A DNA stretch of 64,000 bases, taken from contig JANXXU010000005.1 in NCBI GenBank assembly GCA_025350465.1, positions 1-64,000 on the forward strand, in the 5' to 3' direction. The translations under genes and the position numbers were made by a program. This stretch comes from Alphaproteobacteria bacterium. Its GTDB lineage: Bacteria; Pseudomonadota; Alphaproteobacteria; Micropepsales; Micropepsaceae. The notes beneath the pieces were generated by a model, which saw only the letters and a program-made list of their open reading frames with translations, was not told where the DNA came from and made no database searches. Below are positions 34,782-45,030 of the stretch, one piece after another; within the stretch, counting starts at the first letter, position 1, and the number at the start of each line of letters is the position of its first letter.

Positions 34782-35639
34782 GCTCCCGCCGCTCAACCGC
34801 GCGTAAGCCCTCGCCAATTTGGCAAATCCCTCGACGTCCACTTCTTCCGCACGTGCAGTTGCCGCGAGTCCGGCCTGCGCGATGAGCGCATCGACGTCGA
34901 TGTTCAGAGATTTGAGACTTGAGCGCAGCATTTTGCGGCGCTGCCCGAAGGCGGCGGCGGTCACTCGTTCGAGAGACTTCACCTCGGCCTCGCCGCGCGG
35001 GTGCGGCAAGACAGCGAAATGAACGACACTTGATGTTACCTTGGGCGCCGGCGTGAAGGCGCTGGGATGGACGTCGAACAAGATTTTGGGTGCGGTGCGC
35101 CACTGGCTGATCACCGAGAGCCTGCCATACGTCTTCGATCCGGGCCCGGCGACAATTCTCTCGGCGACCTCGCGTTGAAACATCAACGTCAAGCTTTCGT
35201 ACCAAGGTGGCCAAGGTTCCGCGGTCAGCCATTTGACGAGGAGGGGAGTGGCGACGTTGTATGGCAGGTTCGCAACGACAATCGCACGGATGGTACCCGG
35301 CAAAAGGAGCCGCTCATCGACCTCAAGCGCGTCGGCATCGACGATCGTCAATTGCCCCGGATACGCGGCGGCAATCTGCTCGAGACCCGGACGGCAGCGG
35401 CTGTCGCGTTCGATGGCAATGACGTGGGGCGCGCCTTCGGCAAGCAGCGCACGCGTCAGCCCGCCCGGTCCGGGTCCGACTTCGATGACTGTGCGGTTTC
35501 CAAGCGGGCCGGCCGTGCGCGCGATGCGACGCGTCAAGTTGAGATCGAGCAGGAAATTTTGACCCAACGATTTGCGTGCGCTCAAACCCAGCGCGGCGAT
35601 CACGTCGCGCAACGGTGGCAGGCCGTCGCCGCCCGTCAT
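34779..35639 (-). CDS. rsmA: 16S rRNA dimethyladenosine transferase
   Basis: This enzyme (KsgA) dimethylates two adjacent adenosines near the 3' end of 16S rRNA in late 30S assembly. [17 protein letters not shown] at about residues 23-39, the SAM motif [16 protein letters not shown] (51-66) and the catalytic NLPY at 124-127 are present. The length of 286 aa is usual. Its start overlaps the pdxA stop by four bases, and it is the last gene of the lptF-to-rsmA minus-strand operon. Confidence 0.95.
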   Translation of the reverse strand: MTGGDGLPPLRDVIAALGLSARKSLGQNFLLDLNLTRRIARTAGPLGNRTVIEVGPGPGGLTRALLAEGAPHVIAIERDSRCRPGLEQIAAAYPGQLTIVDADALEVDERLLLPGTIRAIVVANLPYNVATPLLVKWLTAEPWPPWYESLTLMFQREVAERIVAGPGSKTYGRLSVISQWRTAPKILFDVHPSAFTPAPKVTSSVVHFAVLPHPRGEAEVKSLERVTAAAFGQRRKMLRSSLKSLNIDVDALIAQAGLAATARAEEVDVEGFAKLARAYARLSGGS

Positions 35640-36643
35640 TCTCGCGCGCGCTTCTGAGCCATTTGGGACGCGAGCCGCAATGCCGCGATCAAGCTTGTCG
35701 GATCCGCATTGCCGCGACCCGCGATATCGAGGGCCGTACCGTGATCAGGCGACGTTCGTACGATAGGAAGGCCCAGAGTGGCGTTGACGCCGCCTGCGAA
35801 ATCCAACGTCTTGAGAGGGATCAACGCCTGGTCGTGATACATGCAAATCGCCGCGTCGTAGCGCTCGCGGGCGCGCGCGTGAAATAGCGTATCGGCCGGA
35901 TAGGGGCCCGAGGCGTTGATGCCCTCCGCCTGTAATTTGGCAATGGCCGGCGCGATGATGTCACGTTCTTCGCTCCCCAACGCGCCGTCCTCGCCGGCAT
36001 GCGGATTGAGAGCGGCGACAGCAAGGCGCGGATGCGTGATGCCGAAGTCTCGAACCAGCGCCTTGTGCGCCGCGCGCGCGGCCAATTCGATTGTTTCAAC
36101 GCTCAACATACCCACAGCCCTTGCCAGCGGGACATGCACGGTTACAAGCACGACGCGCAGCCCCTCGATGACCAACATCATGACAGGGGACGCGGGCTTG
36201 CACAGCTCCGCAAGATATTCGGTGTGGCCCGGGAAGCGGAATCCGCCGGCATACATGGTCGCTTTGTGAATAGGATTGGTAACGACTGCCAAGGTTATCC
36301 CACGTCTTGTCAGAAGAACCGCCTCATCGATGGAGCGAAGAATGCTCGTCGTGTTCGAAGGATTCGGGCGTCCAAGTTCGGGCGCCGTCGACAGCGCAAC
36401 CGGCATCACCGGCAACGCGCCATAGAATTCGCTTGCGGCGTTCTCGGCGGAAGTCACCGGTTTGATCGGGACGGGAAAGCGCAGCCGCTTGCCCTGCGTT
36501 TCGAGCCAGTCACCGTCCGCCAAGGCCACGAACGGCGGAATGGATTTGTCGGTTTGAGCGGCGGCCCACGCTTTCAGCGTGATTTCGCCTGAGATGCTCG
36601 CGGGCTCACCGATCGTTAGGGCGAGCGGCGCGGCGGCTGACAT
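35636..36643 (-). CDS. pdxA: 4-hydroxythreonine-4-phosphate dehydrogenase
   Basis: This enzyme acts in the DXP-dependent pyridoxal phosphate pathway. The N-terminus [15 protein letters not shown] is the PdxA start region (GDPAGIGPE in most homologues). [25 protein letters not shown] and [20 protein letters not shown] carry the conserved substrate and metal ligands. [37 protein letters not shown] is diagnostic. The length of 335 aa is normal. It lies ten bases after the surA-like gene and overlaps rsmA by four. Confidence 0.95.
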   Translation of the reverse strand: MSAAAPLALTIGEPASISGEITLKAWAAAQTDKSIPPFVALADGDWLETQGKRLRFPVPIKPVTSAENAASEFYGALPVMPVALSTAPELGRPNPSNTTSILRSIDEAVLLTRRGITLAVVTNPIHKATMYAGGFRFPGHTEYLAELCKPASPVMMLVIEGLRVVLVTVHVPLARAVGMLSVETIELAARAAHKALVRDFGITHPRLAVAALNPHAGEDGALGSEERDIIAPAIAKLQAEGINASGPYPADTLFHARARERYDAAICMYHDQALIPLKTLDFAGGVNATLGLPIVRTSPDHGTALDIAGRGNADPTSLIAALRLASQMAQKRARE

Positions 36644-36653
36644 CCAGGTTTGT

Positions 36654-38072
36654 TCAGTTGTCGCGGATGTCGATCGACGCGTCGCGACGCAAGTCGCGCA
36701 GATAGCGTCGCGCCATCATCGATAGTTCCTGGCCGAAGAGTCTCTGCTGAATGTCGTCGCGGGTCGGCATTTGGAAGGGCTTGACCGTTGTATCGGCATT
36801 CGCCGCAACGCTATTGCGTCCAGGCGTCATGCCCCCGGCACAAACGACAAACATCTGTACGCCCGCAGCCGAGCGCAAGGGTGGTGTCGAGCGGCCGTTG
36901 GGCGTTTTCTCGAGTATCTTGCGGAAATCGGCTGCCAGGTCTTTCACATTCACCTCTCCGAGCGGCACCGCGGTCGCGCCTTCGGCCTTCGCTTGGGCGG
37001 CCAAATTTCCGCAGCCGCTTACCGTTTGATAGAGACGTATCGAGCTTTGCCTGACCTTTTCCTGCTTTTCCTTCGACGCACCGGCGACAAGCGGAATTTG
37101 AATCGACGCCATCGTGATCCGGCTCGACATTGGCTTGCCGTCGCTCGCCGCGTTGTTCACCGGGGCAGCCGCCGGTGTCGGCGGGGCCGCTTCGGGTTTC
37201 GAGCCGGCCGCCGTGCGTTTTTCGCGCAAGCCGATCAGATAGTAGCCGCTGGCCGCGCGTATCGGATCGGAGACCGAACCCGGCCGCATGGATTGCAAAG
37301 CTTTGCCCACTTCCGGCGAGACCTCGCCCTCGGTGACCCAACCCAGGTCGCCGCCGCCGCTCGCCGTGGAAGATTTGCTGAATTGTCGTGCCATTGCAGC
37401 GAAGGAAGCACCTTGCTGGAGTTGGGCACGGATGTTTTGAACGCTTTCCTTGGCTTGCGCCTCTTTTTCGGGCGATTCAATTGCGATGAAAATCTCGGCT
37501 GCTTGATACTGCGTGCTGGACGCTGTTTGCGCCATCCGCGCCAACACCTCGTCCACGTCCTGCTCGGAAACGGCCACGCGCGGCGCCAGGCGCTGCTGCA
37601 CGAGCTTCTGCCAGGCAATATCGGCCTGCAGCTGCGATTGCAGGGTGGCTTTGGCGATGCCGTTTTCATCCAGCATCTTGTTGATCTGGTCGGAGGTGAT
37701 GTTGTTTTGCTGACCAATGCGCTTCAGCGCACCGTCGATATCCTCCGGCGTGACCTTCACGTTGTATTTCTGCGCTTCCAACATCTGCAACATCTCATCG
37801 ACCAACTGGCGCAAGATCTGATCGTGGAGGCGGCGCGCAAGATCGGCACTGGGCTGCTGGCCGGAGGTGACCATCGCCAGCTTGACGCGCTGGTCGAGGT
37901 CGTAGCTGGAAATGACGATGTCGTTGACAACGGCGGCGGCGCGCATGGTCTGCCCGCGCGTTGCCGGATCGGCCGACGCGTGGGCAAGGATACTTGCCAA
38001 AGAAACGGCGACGGCGCACGCCAAGCCCGCGACATTGCGCAGCGTGAACCATGTTACTCGATTGAAGCGCAT
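36654..38072 (-). CDS. surA: SurA-like periplasmic peptidyl-prolyl isomerase/chaperone
   Basis: SurA helps outer-membrane proteins, including LptD, to fold. A signal peptide (about residues 1-34, ending ASILAHASA) precedes a SurA N-terminal chaperone region (VVNDIVISSYDLDQRVKLAM) and one clear PPIC domain (YQAAEIFIAIES to GYYLIGLREKR). A Pro/Ala linker and a further C-terminal part follow. I start at the ATG 38072 (472 aa); an ATG at 38090 would add six residues and the frame is open to 38123. It lies between lptD and pdxA on the same strand, as in many proteobacteria. Confidence 0.9.
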   Translation of the reverse strand: MRFNRVTWFTLRNVAGLACAVAVSLASILAHASADPATRGQTMRAAAVVNDIVISSYDLDQRVKLAMVTSGQQPSADLARRLHDQILRQLVDEMLQMLEAQKYNVKVTPEDIDGALKRIGQQNNITSDQINKMLDENGIAKATLQSQLQADIAWQKLVQQRLAPRVAVSEQDVDEVLARMAQTASSTQYQAAEIFIAIESPEKEAQAKESVQNIRAQLQQGASFAAMARQFSKSSTASGGGDLGWVTEGEVSPEVGKALQSMRPGSVSDPIRAASGYYLIGLREKRTAAGSKPEAAPPTPAAAPVNNAASDGKPMSSRITMASIQIPLVAGASKEKQEKVRQSSIRLYQTVSGCGNLAAQAKAEGATAVPLGEVNVKDLAADFRKILEKTPNGRSTPPLRSAAGVQMFVVCAGGMTPGRNSVAANADTTVKPFQMPTRDDIQQRLFGQELSMMARRYLRDLRRDASIDIRDN

Positions 38073-38232
38073 ACTTGATCCCGTCGTCATTGCCGCCACA
38101 GATGCCAGGCGGGGAGCCGCCACGTTGCGGTCGACCCGGCGTGCGCGGCATGGGGTTAACGGCGCGAGAGAATACCTCGTTCGCTGCCGCGATCAATGGC
38201 CGGAAAAAGATAGGCGCGAGCCCCCGGCGGCG

Positions 38233-40416
38233 TCAGTTGACGCCTTTCAGCCGGTAGGTGAATAGCAGCGACGTGGCGGGCGCAATGTCGCGATCTCTCG
38301 TGAAATCGCGCCTGAAATCGAGACCGAAGACCGCACATTCGTCTTCGTAAGCAACGCCGAACCTGGCTTCGACCATCTGATTGTCTTCGAGATTGCGCCG
38401 GGCCGCCGCGTCCACCCACCAATATTGCATCGCCCTGATTCGTCCGTCGATGCTCACCTCCTCGCGACCCAGCGGGTCGATCGGGTCCGCCGGATCGGGC
38501 GCCAGCTTCAAATAGCCGGCTTTTAGCGAGTAGAGGTCGACATCAAACGCTTCGGCATAAACTTCGTTTCGCTCGAATGTAAAGTCGTCATGACCGATAC
38601 GGAACCGGTTGACGACGCGGAAATTGTTGGTCGGCTGAAGCGTCACACGGCCAACGTAGTCCGATTGCCGATCACGCAATCCCGATGCTGGCGTGAAGTT
38701 GTCGTCCTGGTGAAGGCGAAAGCTTTCGCCCACGATTGCTTCGGCGAACCCCTCGTCAAAATATGCCGCGTAGCGCAGGCCCGCGTTCATTCGAGGCCCT
38801 GTTTCGACGCGGTCGTCTCCGGGGAATTTGTTATAGGAGAACAAATTTGTCTCGTCGAATTCGAAGCTTGCGCTGTCTTCGTTCGGAATGGTGTTGGGAT
38901 TGCCGCCGTAAGGCGCGAGGATCGCTTGCACGATCGGTTCGAGGACTTGTCGTATCCCGCCGTCCGTGCTGACAAGTGGATAGCGCCACTCGACGCCGGC
39001 GAGCGGAAGCACCCGGCCGGTCGTCTCCGTCGCGTCGCCCAAAGGACCTGTGTTGGTCACGTAGTAGACGTCGGTGCGAAGGTTGGCAAAAAAGGTGATG
39101 AGGTGGCCACCTGGTGTCGTAATAGGCAAATTCCAAGTCGCGGTTGCCGAAAGCCGATTGGTATCCTGGCGGCAGGTCGGGTCACACGTCGTCTGGCCGC
39201 GGTGGAGCACGAGAAGATTGCCCTGCAGGGAGAACCGTCCCCCCAACACCGGCGCGTCCGGAACGTATTCGATTTCGGCGAGCGGCAAGACCAGTGGCGT
39301 CGTACCCGGGTCATCCGTGGCACGCAGGCCCTGGAAGTACCAGGCGTTGACCGACGCATAGGAGCGCCCCTGGATACCTTCGACGAACACGTTGTTCACC
39401 AATCGATCGAGCGTCGAGATGGCATAGCGTTTCAGGTACGTGTCGCTCGACGTCAGTTGGGTATCGAAACCCCAGCGCCAGACATCGTCGATCTGAAAGC
39501 GGCCATTGCCGAACAGATGGCTGCCGAAGGCGTCGTTGCCGGTCTTGTTGCCAAGATTATCTCGCGTTTCGCCGTAGCGCGCGCTGCCGGTGATATCGTA
39601 GGCGCCGGTTTGGGTGCGCTCGCGCCACTCCGCCTTGAGCAACGGACCGTCGTTCTCGGTATACTCCGGTGTCAACGTCAAATCGTAGCTCGGCGACAAC
39701 GCGAAGTAATACGGCACTTCGACGAAGTAGCCGATGTCGGTCGAGTGACCTACGTTCGGAATGAGGAAGCCGGATTGGCGGGGTGCGGACGGATCGGCGT
39801 GCGAGAAGTACGGCAAATAAAGAACCGGAACGCCGGCGATCTCGAAGTATGCATCCTCGTACTCGACGCGCGCCGCTTCTCTGTCGTAGGTGATCTTGAA
39901 CGCTCTGATCTGCCACGTGAGCGGGCGCGATGGATCCTCCTTGCAAGCTTGGCAGGTTGAGTAGACGGCCTTTTCGAGCGTCATGATATTGCCGCCCGAC
40001 CGCGTGCCGCGCGCGGCCGCGAGATTGCCGCGCCCGGCCAAGACGACGTTCAAGCTGTCGATGACGCCGTCGCGCATGTCATCGGTGATTTCGAATTTGC
40101 TGCCCGAGATGGTCGTGCCGTCGGGCTCCTTCATCGAGACGCGGCCCTCGGCGGTCACGATGCGTGTGGTCTGATTGTAGATAAGTTTGTCGGCGATAAG
40201 CGTGTGGTCGCCGTAGGTGACCTCGACCTTGCCCTCGGCGGTCACGGTGTTCGTGTGCGCGTCGTAGCTCATGGTGTCGGCGCGGATGAGGACTTCTTGC
40301 GGCTTCGCCGCTTGCGCCGTGGCGGGCGCAGCCGCACTCGGCGCGTCGGTCTTAGCGAAGGACGTCGTTGCGATGAGCGTCAGGAAGACGGCAAGGATGG
40401 GATACGCAGACTTCAT
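38233..40416 (-). CDS. lptD: LPS-assembly outer-membrane protein LptD
   Basis: LptD forms the outer-membrane channel that inserts lipopolysaccharide into the outer leaflet. A signal peptide (MKSAYPILAVFLTLIATTSFA) leads into an OstA/LptA-like jellyroll (VLIRADTMSYDAHTNTVTAEGKV to about residue 150). A large LptD barrel domain follows, with GFLIPNVGHSTDIGYFVEVPYYFAL and repeated amphipathic strands up to the C-terminus. The length of 727 aa is normal. The ATG at 40416 overlaps the lptG stop by four bases, which fixes it; the frame is open further upstream. Confidence 0.94.
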   Translation of the reverse strand: MKSAYPILAVFLTLIATTSFAKTDAPSAAAPATAQAAKPQEVLIRADTMSYDAHTNTVTAEGKVEVTYGDHTLIADKLIYNQTTRIVTAEGRVSMKEPDGTTISGSKFEITDDMRDGVIDSLNVVLAGRGNLAAARGTRSGGNIMTLEKAVYSTCQACKEDPSRPLTWQIRAFKITYDREAARVEYEDAYFEIAGVPVLYLPYFSHADPSAPRQSGFLIPNVGHSTDIGYFVEVPYYFALSPSYDLTLTPEYTENDGPLLKAEWRERTQTGAYDITGSARYGETRDNLGNKTGNDAFGSHLFGNGRFQIDDVWRWGFDTQLTSSDTYLKRYAISTLDRLVNNVFVEGIQGRSYASVNAWYFQGLRATDDPGTTPLVLPLAEIEYVPDAPVLGGRFSLQGNLLVLHRGQTTCDPTCRQDTNRLSATATWNLPITTPGGHLITFFANLRTDVYYVTNTGPLGDATETTGRVLPLAGVEWRYPLVSTDGGIRQVLEPIVQAILAPYGGNPNTIPNEDSASFEFDETNLFSYNKFPGDDRVETGPRMNAGLRYAAYFDEGFAEAIVGESFRLHQDDNFTPASGLRDRQSDYVGRVTLQPTNNFRVVNRFRIGHDDFTFERNEVYAEAFDVDLYSLKAGYLKLAPDPADPIDPLGREEVSIDGRIRAMQYWWVDAAARRNLEDNQMVEARFGVAYEDECAVFGLDFRRDFTRDRDIAPATSLLFTYRLKGVN

Positions 40417-41507
40417 CCGTCCTCCTGGTTGAACACGGCCGCCATGCCAAGCAGCAAAGCAGTTGTCGCCGGTGCCCAGGCCGCCAACGCTACCGGCACA
40501 ATCCCTGAAATTCCAAGGGCTTGTGTGACGTCGGTAAAGAAGTACAGCAAGAACCCCGTCAACACGCCAGCCAGGATGAGCCTGGCTGCTCCCCCTAGCC
40601 GCGCGAGCCGTAGCGAAAACGCCGCCGCAACGAAGATCATAGCGCATAACAGTACCGGTGCGGCAAGCAAGGCGTGGTAGTGGAGCCGGTGTTTTGTCGC
40701 CGAAAAGCCTGCGGCCTCAGCAAGGCTAATGAAGCGCGGAAGGTCCCAAAATGAGATGGTGTCTGGGGTTGCGAAGCTTTCCTGAATCTGGGACGCAGTT
40801 AGAGTCGTCTTGAGGTCTAGTGTCGAATAGAACACAGCTGGACGGTCCGGACCGGTAACCCAGGCCCGCTCCAGGTGCCAATAGCCCGCCTTCAAGGCGG
40901 CGGCGCGCGCATCGATTCGGCCCCTGAAAAGATCCTGCCCCTCGTAGATGAAAAGGATCACGTCCTCAAGTTTCAAGCCACTATCCGACACACGCAACGC
41001 GTGAATAACCGATTGTCCCTTCTCGTCACCTTGCCGAAGCCACAACCCATTGGTTGACACCTGCAGCAAGGATGGGCGGCCGCGAATGTATTTTGCTTCG
41101 AGTTCCTCGTAGCGCGAGATCAGCCGCGATGCGAACGGGTTGTAGATCCCCGTCATGAAACAGCCGAGCAGAATCGCAGAGGCGAGAGCCGGTGCAAGGA
41201 ATAGCCACGCCGAAACACCCGAGGCGCGCGCGATGACCAACTCCTGATTACGGGTCATTCGGGCAAAGCACCAGATTGCGCCGAAGAGACAGGCGAACGG
41301 CATCATCTTTTCGGTGAGGTTCGGCAGCTTGAGGAGGGCCATGCCCACGAGCGTCGAGAACGCGACCGCTTCCTTGCCGGCCGTGCGATTGAGCAATTCG
41401 ACAATGTCGATCACGAAACCGAGGGTGACGCACAAGGCGAAGACCAAGCCGACGCTGATCAAGAATTGAACCGCCAAATAGCGTGACAGGGTCCAACTGA
41501 TGCTCAT
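40413..41507 (-). CDS. lptG: LPS export ABC transporter permease LptG
   Basis: This YjgP/YjgQ-family permease works with LptF and the LptB ATPase to pull LPS from the inner membrane. Its 364 aa include a first membrane segment FLISVGLVFALCVTLGFVIDIVELL. The conserved KLPNLTEKMMPFACLFGAIWCFARMTRNQELVIARASGVS follows, then a periplasmic beta-jellyroll and three C-terminal helices. It overlaps lptF by four bases upstream and lptD by four bases downstream. The ATPase gene lptB is not in this window. Confidence 0.94.
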   Translation of the reverse strand: MSISWTLSRYLAVQFLISVGLVFALCVTLGFVIDIVELLNRTAGKEAVAFSTLVGMALLKLPNLTEKMMPFACLFGAIWCFARMTRNQELVIARASGVSAWLFLAPALASAILLGCFMTGIYNPFASRLISRYEELEAKYIRGRPSLLQVSTNGLWLRQGDEKGQSVIHALRVSDSGLKLEDVILFIYEGQDLFRGRIDARAAALKAGYWHLERAWVTGPDRPAVFYSTLDLKTTLTASQIQESFATPDTISFWDLPRFISLAEAAGFSATKHRLHYHALLAAPVLLCAMIFVAAAFSLRLARLGGAARLILAGVLTGFLLYFFTDVTQALGISGIVPVALAAWAPATTALLLGMAAVFNQEDG

Positions 41508-42634
41508 TGCGCACCGGCGGCTGGTACGACACGGCTATTGGCGCGCGAGCGGATCCGTTCGAGCGACGGCATACTCAAGACCGCGACCAGTGCGATGATC
41601 CAAAGGGCCGGCCAGAGATACATCACGAATGCCATGCTGGGCGACGCGTCGACCAAACGTTGCAAAGCGAATCCGGGCAGGCGAGCCATGAGCACGGCCA
41701 ACATCGCCAAGCCGATGCGACCGCCGTAGCCGCGCCGGTTGAACGTGCCGCCGACGAGCGCCGTGACGCCGATCAAGGCGAAGACGATGCAGTAAAGAGG
41801 CGCGCTCAGGCGGTTATGTGCTTCGGCGACATACCGATTGCGCTGGTTGACGGTGAGACCCGCTTCCGGATGCAGCAATTCTTGCAGATAGCGCTCGCTC
41901 GCTTCGCGCGTTGCCGTGTCGCGCTGTTTGTCGAATTGGCTGAGGTCGAACGTGTATTTTTCGAAGTTCAAGATCTTTAACCGCCCTTCGCCCCCCTCGA
42001 GCCATTGGACGTTGCCGTTGTCCATGATCAGGCGCGGGCCTTGCGGCGTTGTCGCCAGCGTCCCCTGCTGCGCCATATATGTTGCGATGTTTTTCGGGTT
42101 GCGGGCGTCGTGCACCAGAATGCCTTTTATTTCGCCGCCGCTTCGCTCGCCGACATAGACCGTCAGGCCCTCGACCGGCGAAGTGAACGCGCCTTCTCTC
42201 ACGAAGGTGTTGACGAGATCGGCGCGAATTTCGAATACGCGATCCTTCATCTCGCGCATGCCGGCGGGCATGAAGTAGAGGTTGAACACATATGCAACGA
42301 GCGTCGTCGCCGTCGCCACCAGCACGACGGGCCCCGCGACTGCCCAGCGGCTGAAGCCTGCCGCCCAAATCACCACGAGTTCGCTTTCGACGTAGAGGCG
42401 GTTCAGCGCGTAGAGGACGGCGCAGAACAGTGCGAAAGGCAGGATCAGCGCCATCAAGCTCGGCAACGCCAAGAGCGTCAGGTAGATGTAGGTGGCGGCG
42501 GACTGGCTCTGATTGATCACGAGATCGAGCATCCGCAGCGACTGCGACAGCCACACCACGCCGGTCAGAACGAATGTAAAAAAGAGGAGCGGCCCGCCGA
42601 TTTGCCGAAAGATGTAGGCCGGAATGCCCGACAT
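41504..42634 (-). CDS. lptF: LPS export ABC transporter permease LptF
   Basis: This is the second YjgP/YjgQ permease of the LPS transporter. The N-terminus YIFRQIGGPLLFFTFVLTGVVWLSQSL and the segment LPSLMALILPFALFCAVLYALNRLYVESELVVIWAAGFS are typical. The soluble periplasmic part is about residues 100-270, followed by C-terminal helices. The ATG at 42634 gives 376 aa; a TTG at 42664 is also in frame. It is the first gene of the minus-strand lptF-lptG-lptD-surA-pdxA-rsmA operon and diverges from pepA across about 250 bases that must hold both promoters. Confidence 0.93.
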   Translation of the reverse strand: MSGIPAYIFRQIGGPLLFFTFVLTGVVWLSQSLRMLDLVINQSQSAATYIYLTLLALPSLMALILPFALFCAVLYALNRLYVESELVVIWAAGFSRWAVAGPVVLVATATTLVAYVFNLYFMPAGMREMKDRVFEIRADLVNTFVREGAFTSPVEGLTVYVGERSGGEIKGILVHDARNPKNIATYMAQQGTLATTPQGPRLIMDNGNVQWLEGGEGRLKILNFEKYTFDLSQFDKQRDTATREASERYLQELLHPEAGLTVNQRNRYVAEAHNRLSAPLYCIVFALIGVTALVGGTFNRRGYGGRIGLAMLAVLMARLPGFALQRLVDASPSMAFVMYLWPALWIIALVAVLSMPSLERIRSRANSRVVPAAGAQ

Positions 42635-42885
42635 GAACTGGGACGCCCTCTGGGCCCAAGCCAAGGGCCATCTTTTCTTTGCGGTGTGGCCTCGCTACAA
42701 AGCGCCGCAACTGAAACCGCCCTAACGCCCCGATTATCCATCGAATCCGGCGCTTGAGCGACTGTAGGAACCGCATAATCTAGACGTGCTTTTGGCGCAA
42801 CAGCAAAGCGGCTCCATGCTCACCTTTTGCGCCTCCCAAGACACCCTTTGGCCTATTCCGGCTGCGACCAGAAAGTGTAACGCCC

Positions 42886-44379
42886 ATGCAGATCAACTTT
42901 GCCAAGTTCGAAGCGTCGGAGGAGGGCGTTCTTGTCGTCGGCGTCGCCGAGAATGAAGAGCTTTCCGGTCTCGCTCAGCACCTCGACAAGAAAGCCAAGG
43001 GGGCGATCTCCAAAGCGCTCACGACGATGCGCTTCACGGGCGGCAAGGGTCAGCTCGTCGAAGTGTTGTCGCCAGCGGGTCTCGAACTCGACCGGCTGCT
43101 CGTTGTGGGAATGGGCGGGGCAGAGGGTTTCAACGGCCTCGCCGCGGAGTCCGTCGGCGCGATGGCGACGGCACGCTTGCTCACGAGCGGGCAGAAAGAG
43201 GTCTGCTTCGCGGTTGAAATTCCCAAAGGCGCGACCATCGAGCCGGACGAAGCGGCCGCGCATCTCGCGCTCGGCTGCTATCTGCGCGGATACCGCTTCG
43301 ACAATTATCGCACGACCCTGAAGAAGACCGAGAAGCCGAGCCTCGGCAAAATAACGATCGGCACCGAGGACGTTGCCGGCGCGAAGAAGGCTTGGAAGCA
43401 ACAGGAGGCGTTGTCCTCCGGCATCTTCTTCGCGCGCGACTTGGTGACCGAGCCGCCGAACGTGCTTTATCCGGCGGAATTTGCGCGCCGCGCCCGCAAG
43501 CTCGAGGAGCTGGGCGTCGAGGTCGAGATCCTCGACGAGAAGGACATGGGCAAGCTCGGCATGCATTCGCTCCTCGGCGTCGGCCTGGGCTCCGAGCGCG
43601 AGTCGCAAATGCTGGTCATGCAGTGGAAGGGCGCGAGCGACCGCAAGGCGGCGCCGGTCGCTTTCGTCGGCAAGGGTGTCACCTTCGACACCGGCGGCAT
43701 TTCGCTCAAGCCAGGGCCTGGAATGGATGCGATGAAATACGATATGGGCGGCGCGGCGGCGGTGACCGGTGCCATGGTTGCGCTCGCCTCGCGCAAGGCG
43801 CGCGCCAATGTCGTGGGGATTTGCGGCCTCGTTGAGAACATGCCGGACGGCAAGGCGCAGCGCCCCGGCGACGTCGTCAAATCGATGTCGGGCCAGACGA
43901 TCGAAATTCTCAACACCGATGCCGAAGGCCGGCTCGTTCTCGCCGACGCGCTTTGGTACTGCCAGCAGCGCTTCAAGCCGCAATTCATGGTCGATCTGGC
44001 GACGCTGACCGGCGCCATCCGCGTTTCTCTGGGCCTGGAGATTGGCGGCATGTTCTCAAACAACGATCAGTTGGCCGAACGTCTGAGCGCCGCCGGCAAG
44101 CGCGAGGGCGAGGAGCTCTGGCGCATGCCGATGGGCGAGCGCTTCGACAAGCTGATCGAAAGCCCGATCGCCGACATGAAGAACATCGGCGGCCAATTCG
44201 GCGGCTCGATCACGGCGGCGCAATTCCTGCAGCGCTTCGTCAACAAGGTGGCGTGGGCGCATCTGGATATCGCGGGCACTGCGTGGACCGACGAAGCGCG
44301 CGGCACGACGCCCAAGGGCGCCACCGGGTTCGGCGTGCGCTTGCTCAATCGCCTGGTTGCCGACCACTACGAAGGCTAG
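42886..44379 (+). CDS. pepA: Leucyl aminopeptidase (M17)
   Basis: This cytosolic metallo-aminopeptidase releases N-terminal residues from peptides. The two-metal site is seen in VGKGVTFDTGGISLKPGPGM (K263, D268, K275), D286, and the signature NTDAEGRLVLADAL with D345 and E347. The C-terminal catalytic domain and N-terminal macro-like domain together give the usual length of 497 aa. It is followed, after a repeat element, by holC, the common proteobacterial pair. Confidence 0.96.
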   Translation: MQINFAKFEASEEGVLVVGVAENEELSGLAQHLDKKAKGAISKALTTMRFTGGKGQLVEVLSPAGLELDRLLVVGMGGAEGFNGLAAESVGAMATARLLTSGQKEVCFAVEIPKGATIEPDEAAAHLALGCYLRGYRFDNYRTTLKKTEKPSLGKITIGTEDVAGAKKAWKQQEALSSGIFFARDLVTEPPNVLYPAEFARRARKLEELGVEVEILDEKDMGKLGMHSLLGVGLGSERESQMLVMQWKGASDRKAAPVAFVGKGVTFDTGGISLKPGPGMDAMKYDMGGAAAVTGAMVALASRKARANVVGICGLVENMPDGKAQRPGDVVKSMSGQTIEILNTDAEGRLVLADALWYCQQRFKPQFMVDLATLTGAIRVSLGLEIGGMFSNNDQLAERLSAAGKREGEELWRMPMGERFDKLIESPIADMKNIGGQFGGSITAAQFLQRFVNKVAWAHLDIAGTAWTDEARGTTPKGATGFGVRLLNRLVADHYEG

Positions 44380-44392
44380 AGCTTCACCTTTT

Positions 44393-44522
44393 CTCCCCCG
44401 TTCTTACGGGGGAGGTGGCCGAACGAAGTGAGGTCGGAGGGGGGAAGTCAGTACGCGCCGACTTCCCCCCTCCGTCACTCGCCTTCGGCTCGTGACACCT
44501 CCCCCGCTAAAGCAGGGGAGGA
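44393..44522. repeat. GC-rich inverted-repeat element between pepA and holC
   Basis: This 130-base element starts with CTCCCCCGTTCTTACGGGGG and ends with CTCCCCCGCTAAAGCAGGGG, both hairpins. A long internal stem (GGAGGGGGGAAGTC pairing with GACTTCCCCCCTCC) lies between. The pattern of GGGGGAGGTGGC modules next to GTCGGAGGGGG and GTCACTCGCCTTCGGC belongs to a family of repeats common between genes in alphaproteobacteria. Two related copies flank holC on the other side. Confidence 0.88.
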
Positions 44523-44542
44523 AAACAACGTGCGAGTCCAAG

Positions 44543-45007
44543 ATGAGCGAAGTCCTTTTCTATCACGCCGAGCGAACGTCGCTCGAAGACGTTCTGCCCG
44601 GCTTGTTGGAGCGCACGCGCGAGCGGGGTTGGAAAGCGTTGGTGCGCGTGGGCTCCGACGAGCGCGCCGCCGCACTCGACGCGCATTTGTGGACCTACAA
44701 GGAAGAGGGATTCCTTCCGCACGGTCTCGACCGCGACCCACATCCGGCGGAGCAACCCATTTTGCTGACGAGCCGAGACGGCAACGCGAACGGCGCGGAG
44801 GTTTTGTTCCTGGCCGACGGCGCCGAACCCGGCGATTGGACGGCGCCGGAAATCGCCGGGCGCACGCGCATCGTCCTGATCTTCGACGGCCGCGATCCGG
44901 TAGCCGTCGACGCCGCGCGCGCCCAATGGACGAACGCCAAGGCCGCCGGCCACGAGGTCACCTACTGGCAACAATCGGCCGCGGGCAAATGGGAGAAGCG
45001 GGCATAA
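44543..45007 (+). CDS. holC: DNA polymerase III subunit chi
   Basis: Chi links the clamp-loader to single-stranded DNA-binding protein. The N-terminus EVLFYHAERTSLEDVLPGLLERTRERGWKALV and the motif LWTYKEEGFLPHG, with NGAEVLFLADG downstream, match HolC. The length of 154 aa is typical. The ATG at 44543 was chosen by family length; the upstream part of the frame runs into the repeat element. It lies directly after pepA, as in many proteobacteria. Confidence 0.93.
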   Translation: MSEVLFYHAERTSLEDVLPGLLERTRERGWKALVRVGSDERAAALDAHLWTYKEEGFLPHGLDRDPHPAEQPILLTSRDGNANGAEVLFLADGAEPGDWTAPEIAGRTRIVLIFDGRDPVAVDAARAQWTNAKAAGHEVTYWQQSAAGKWEKRA

Positions 45008-45030
45008 CGACCGGCGGCGCCGTCTCTTTT

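Noticed and set aside
36771-39960. Long plus-strand open frames opposite surA and lptD
   Set aside because: Both are shadows; the minus strand shows signal peptides and family motifs across the same interval.
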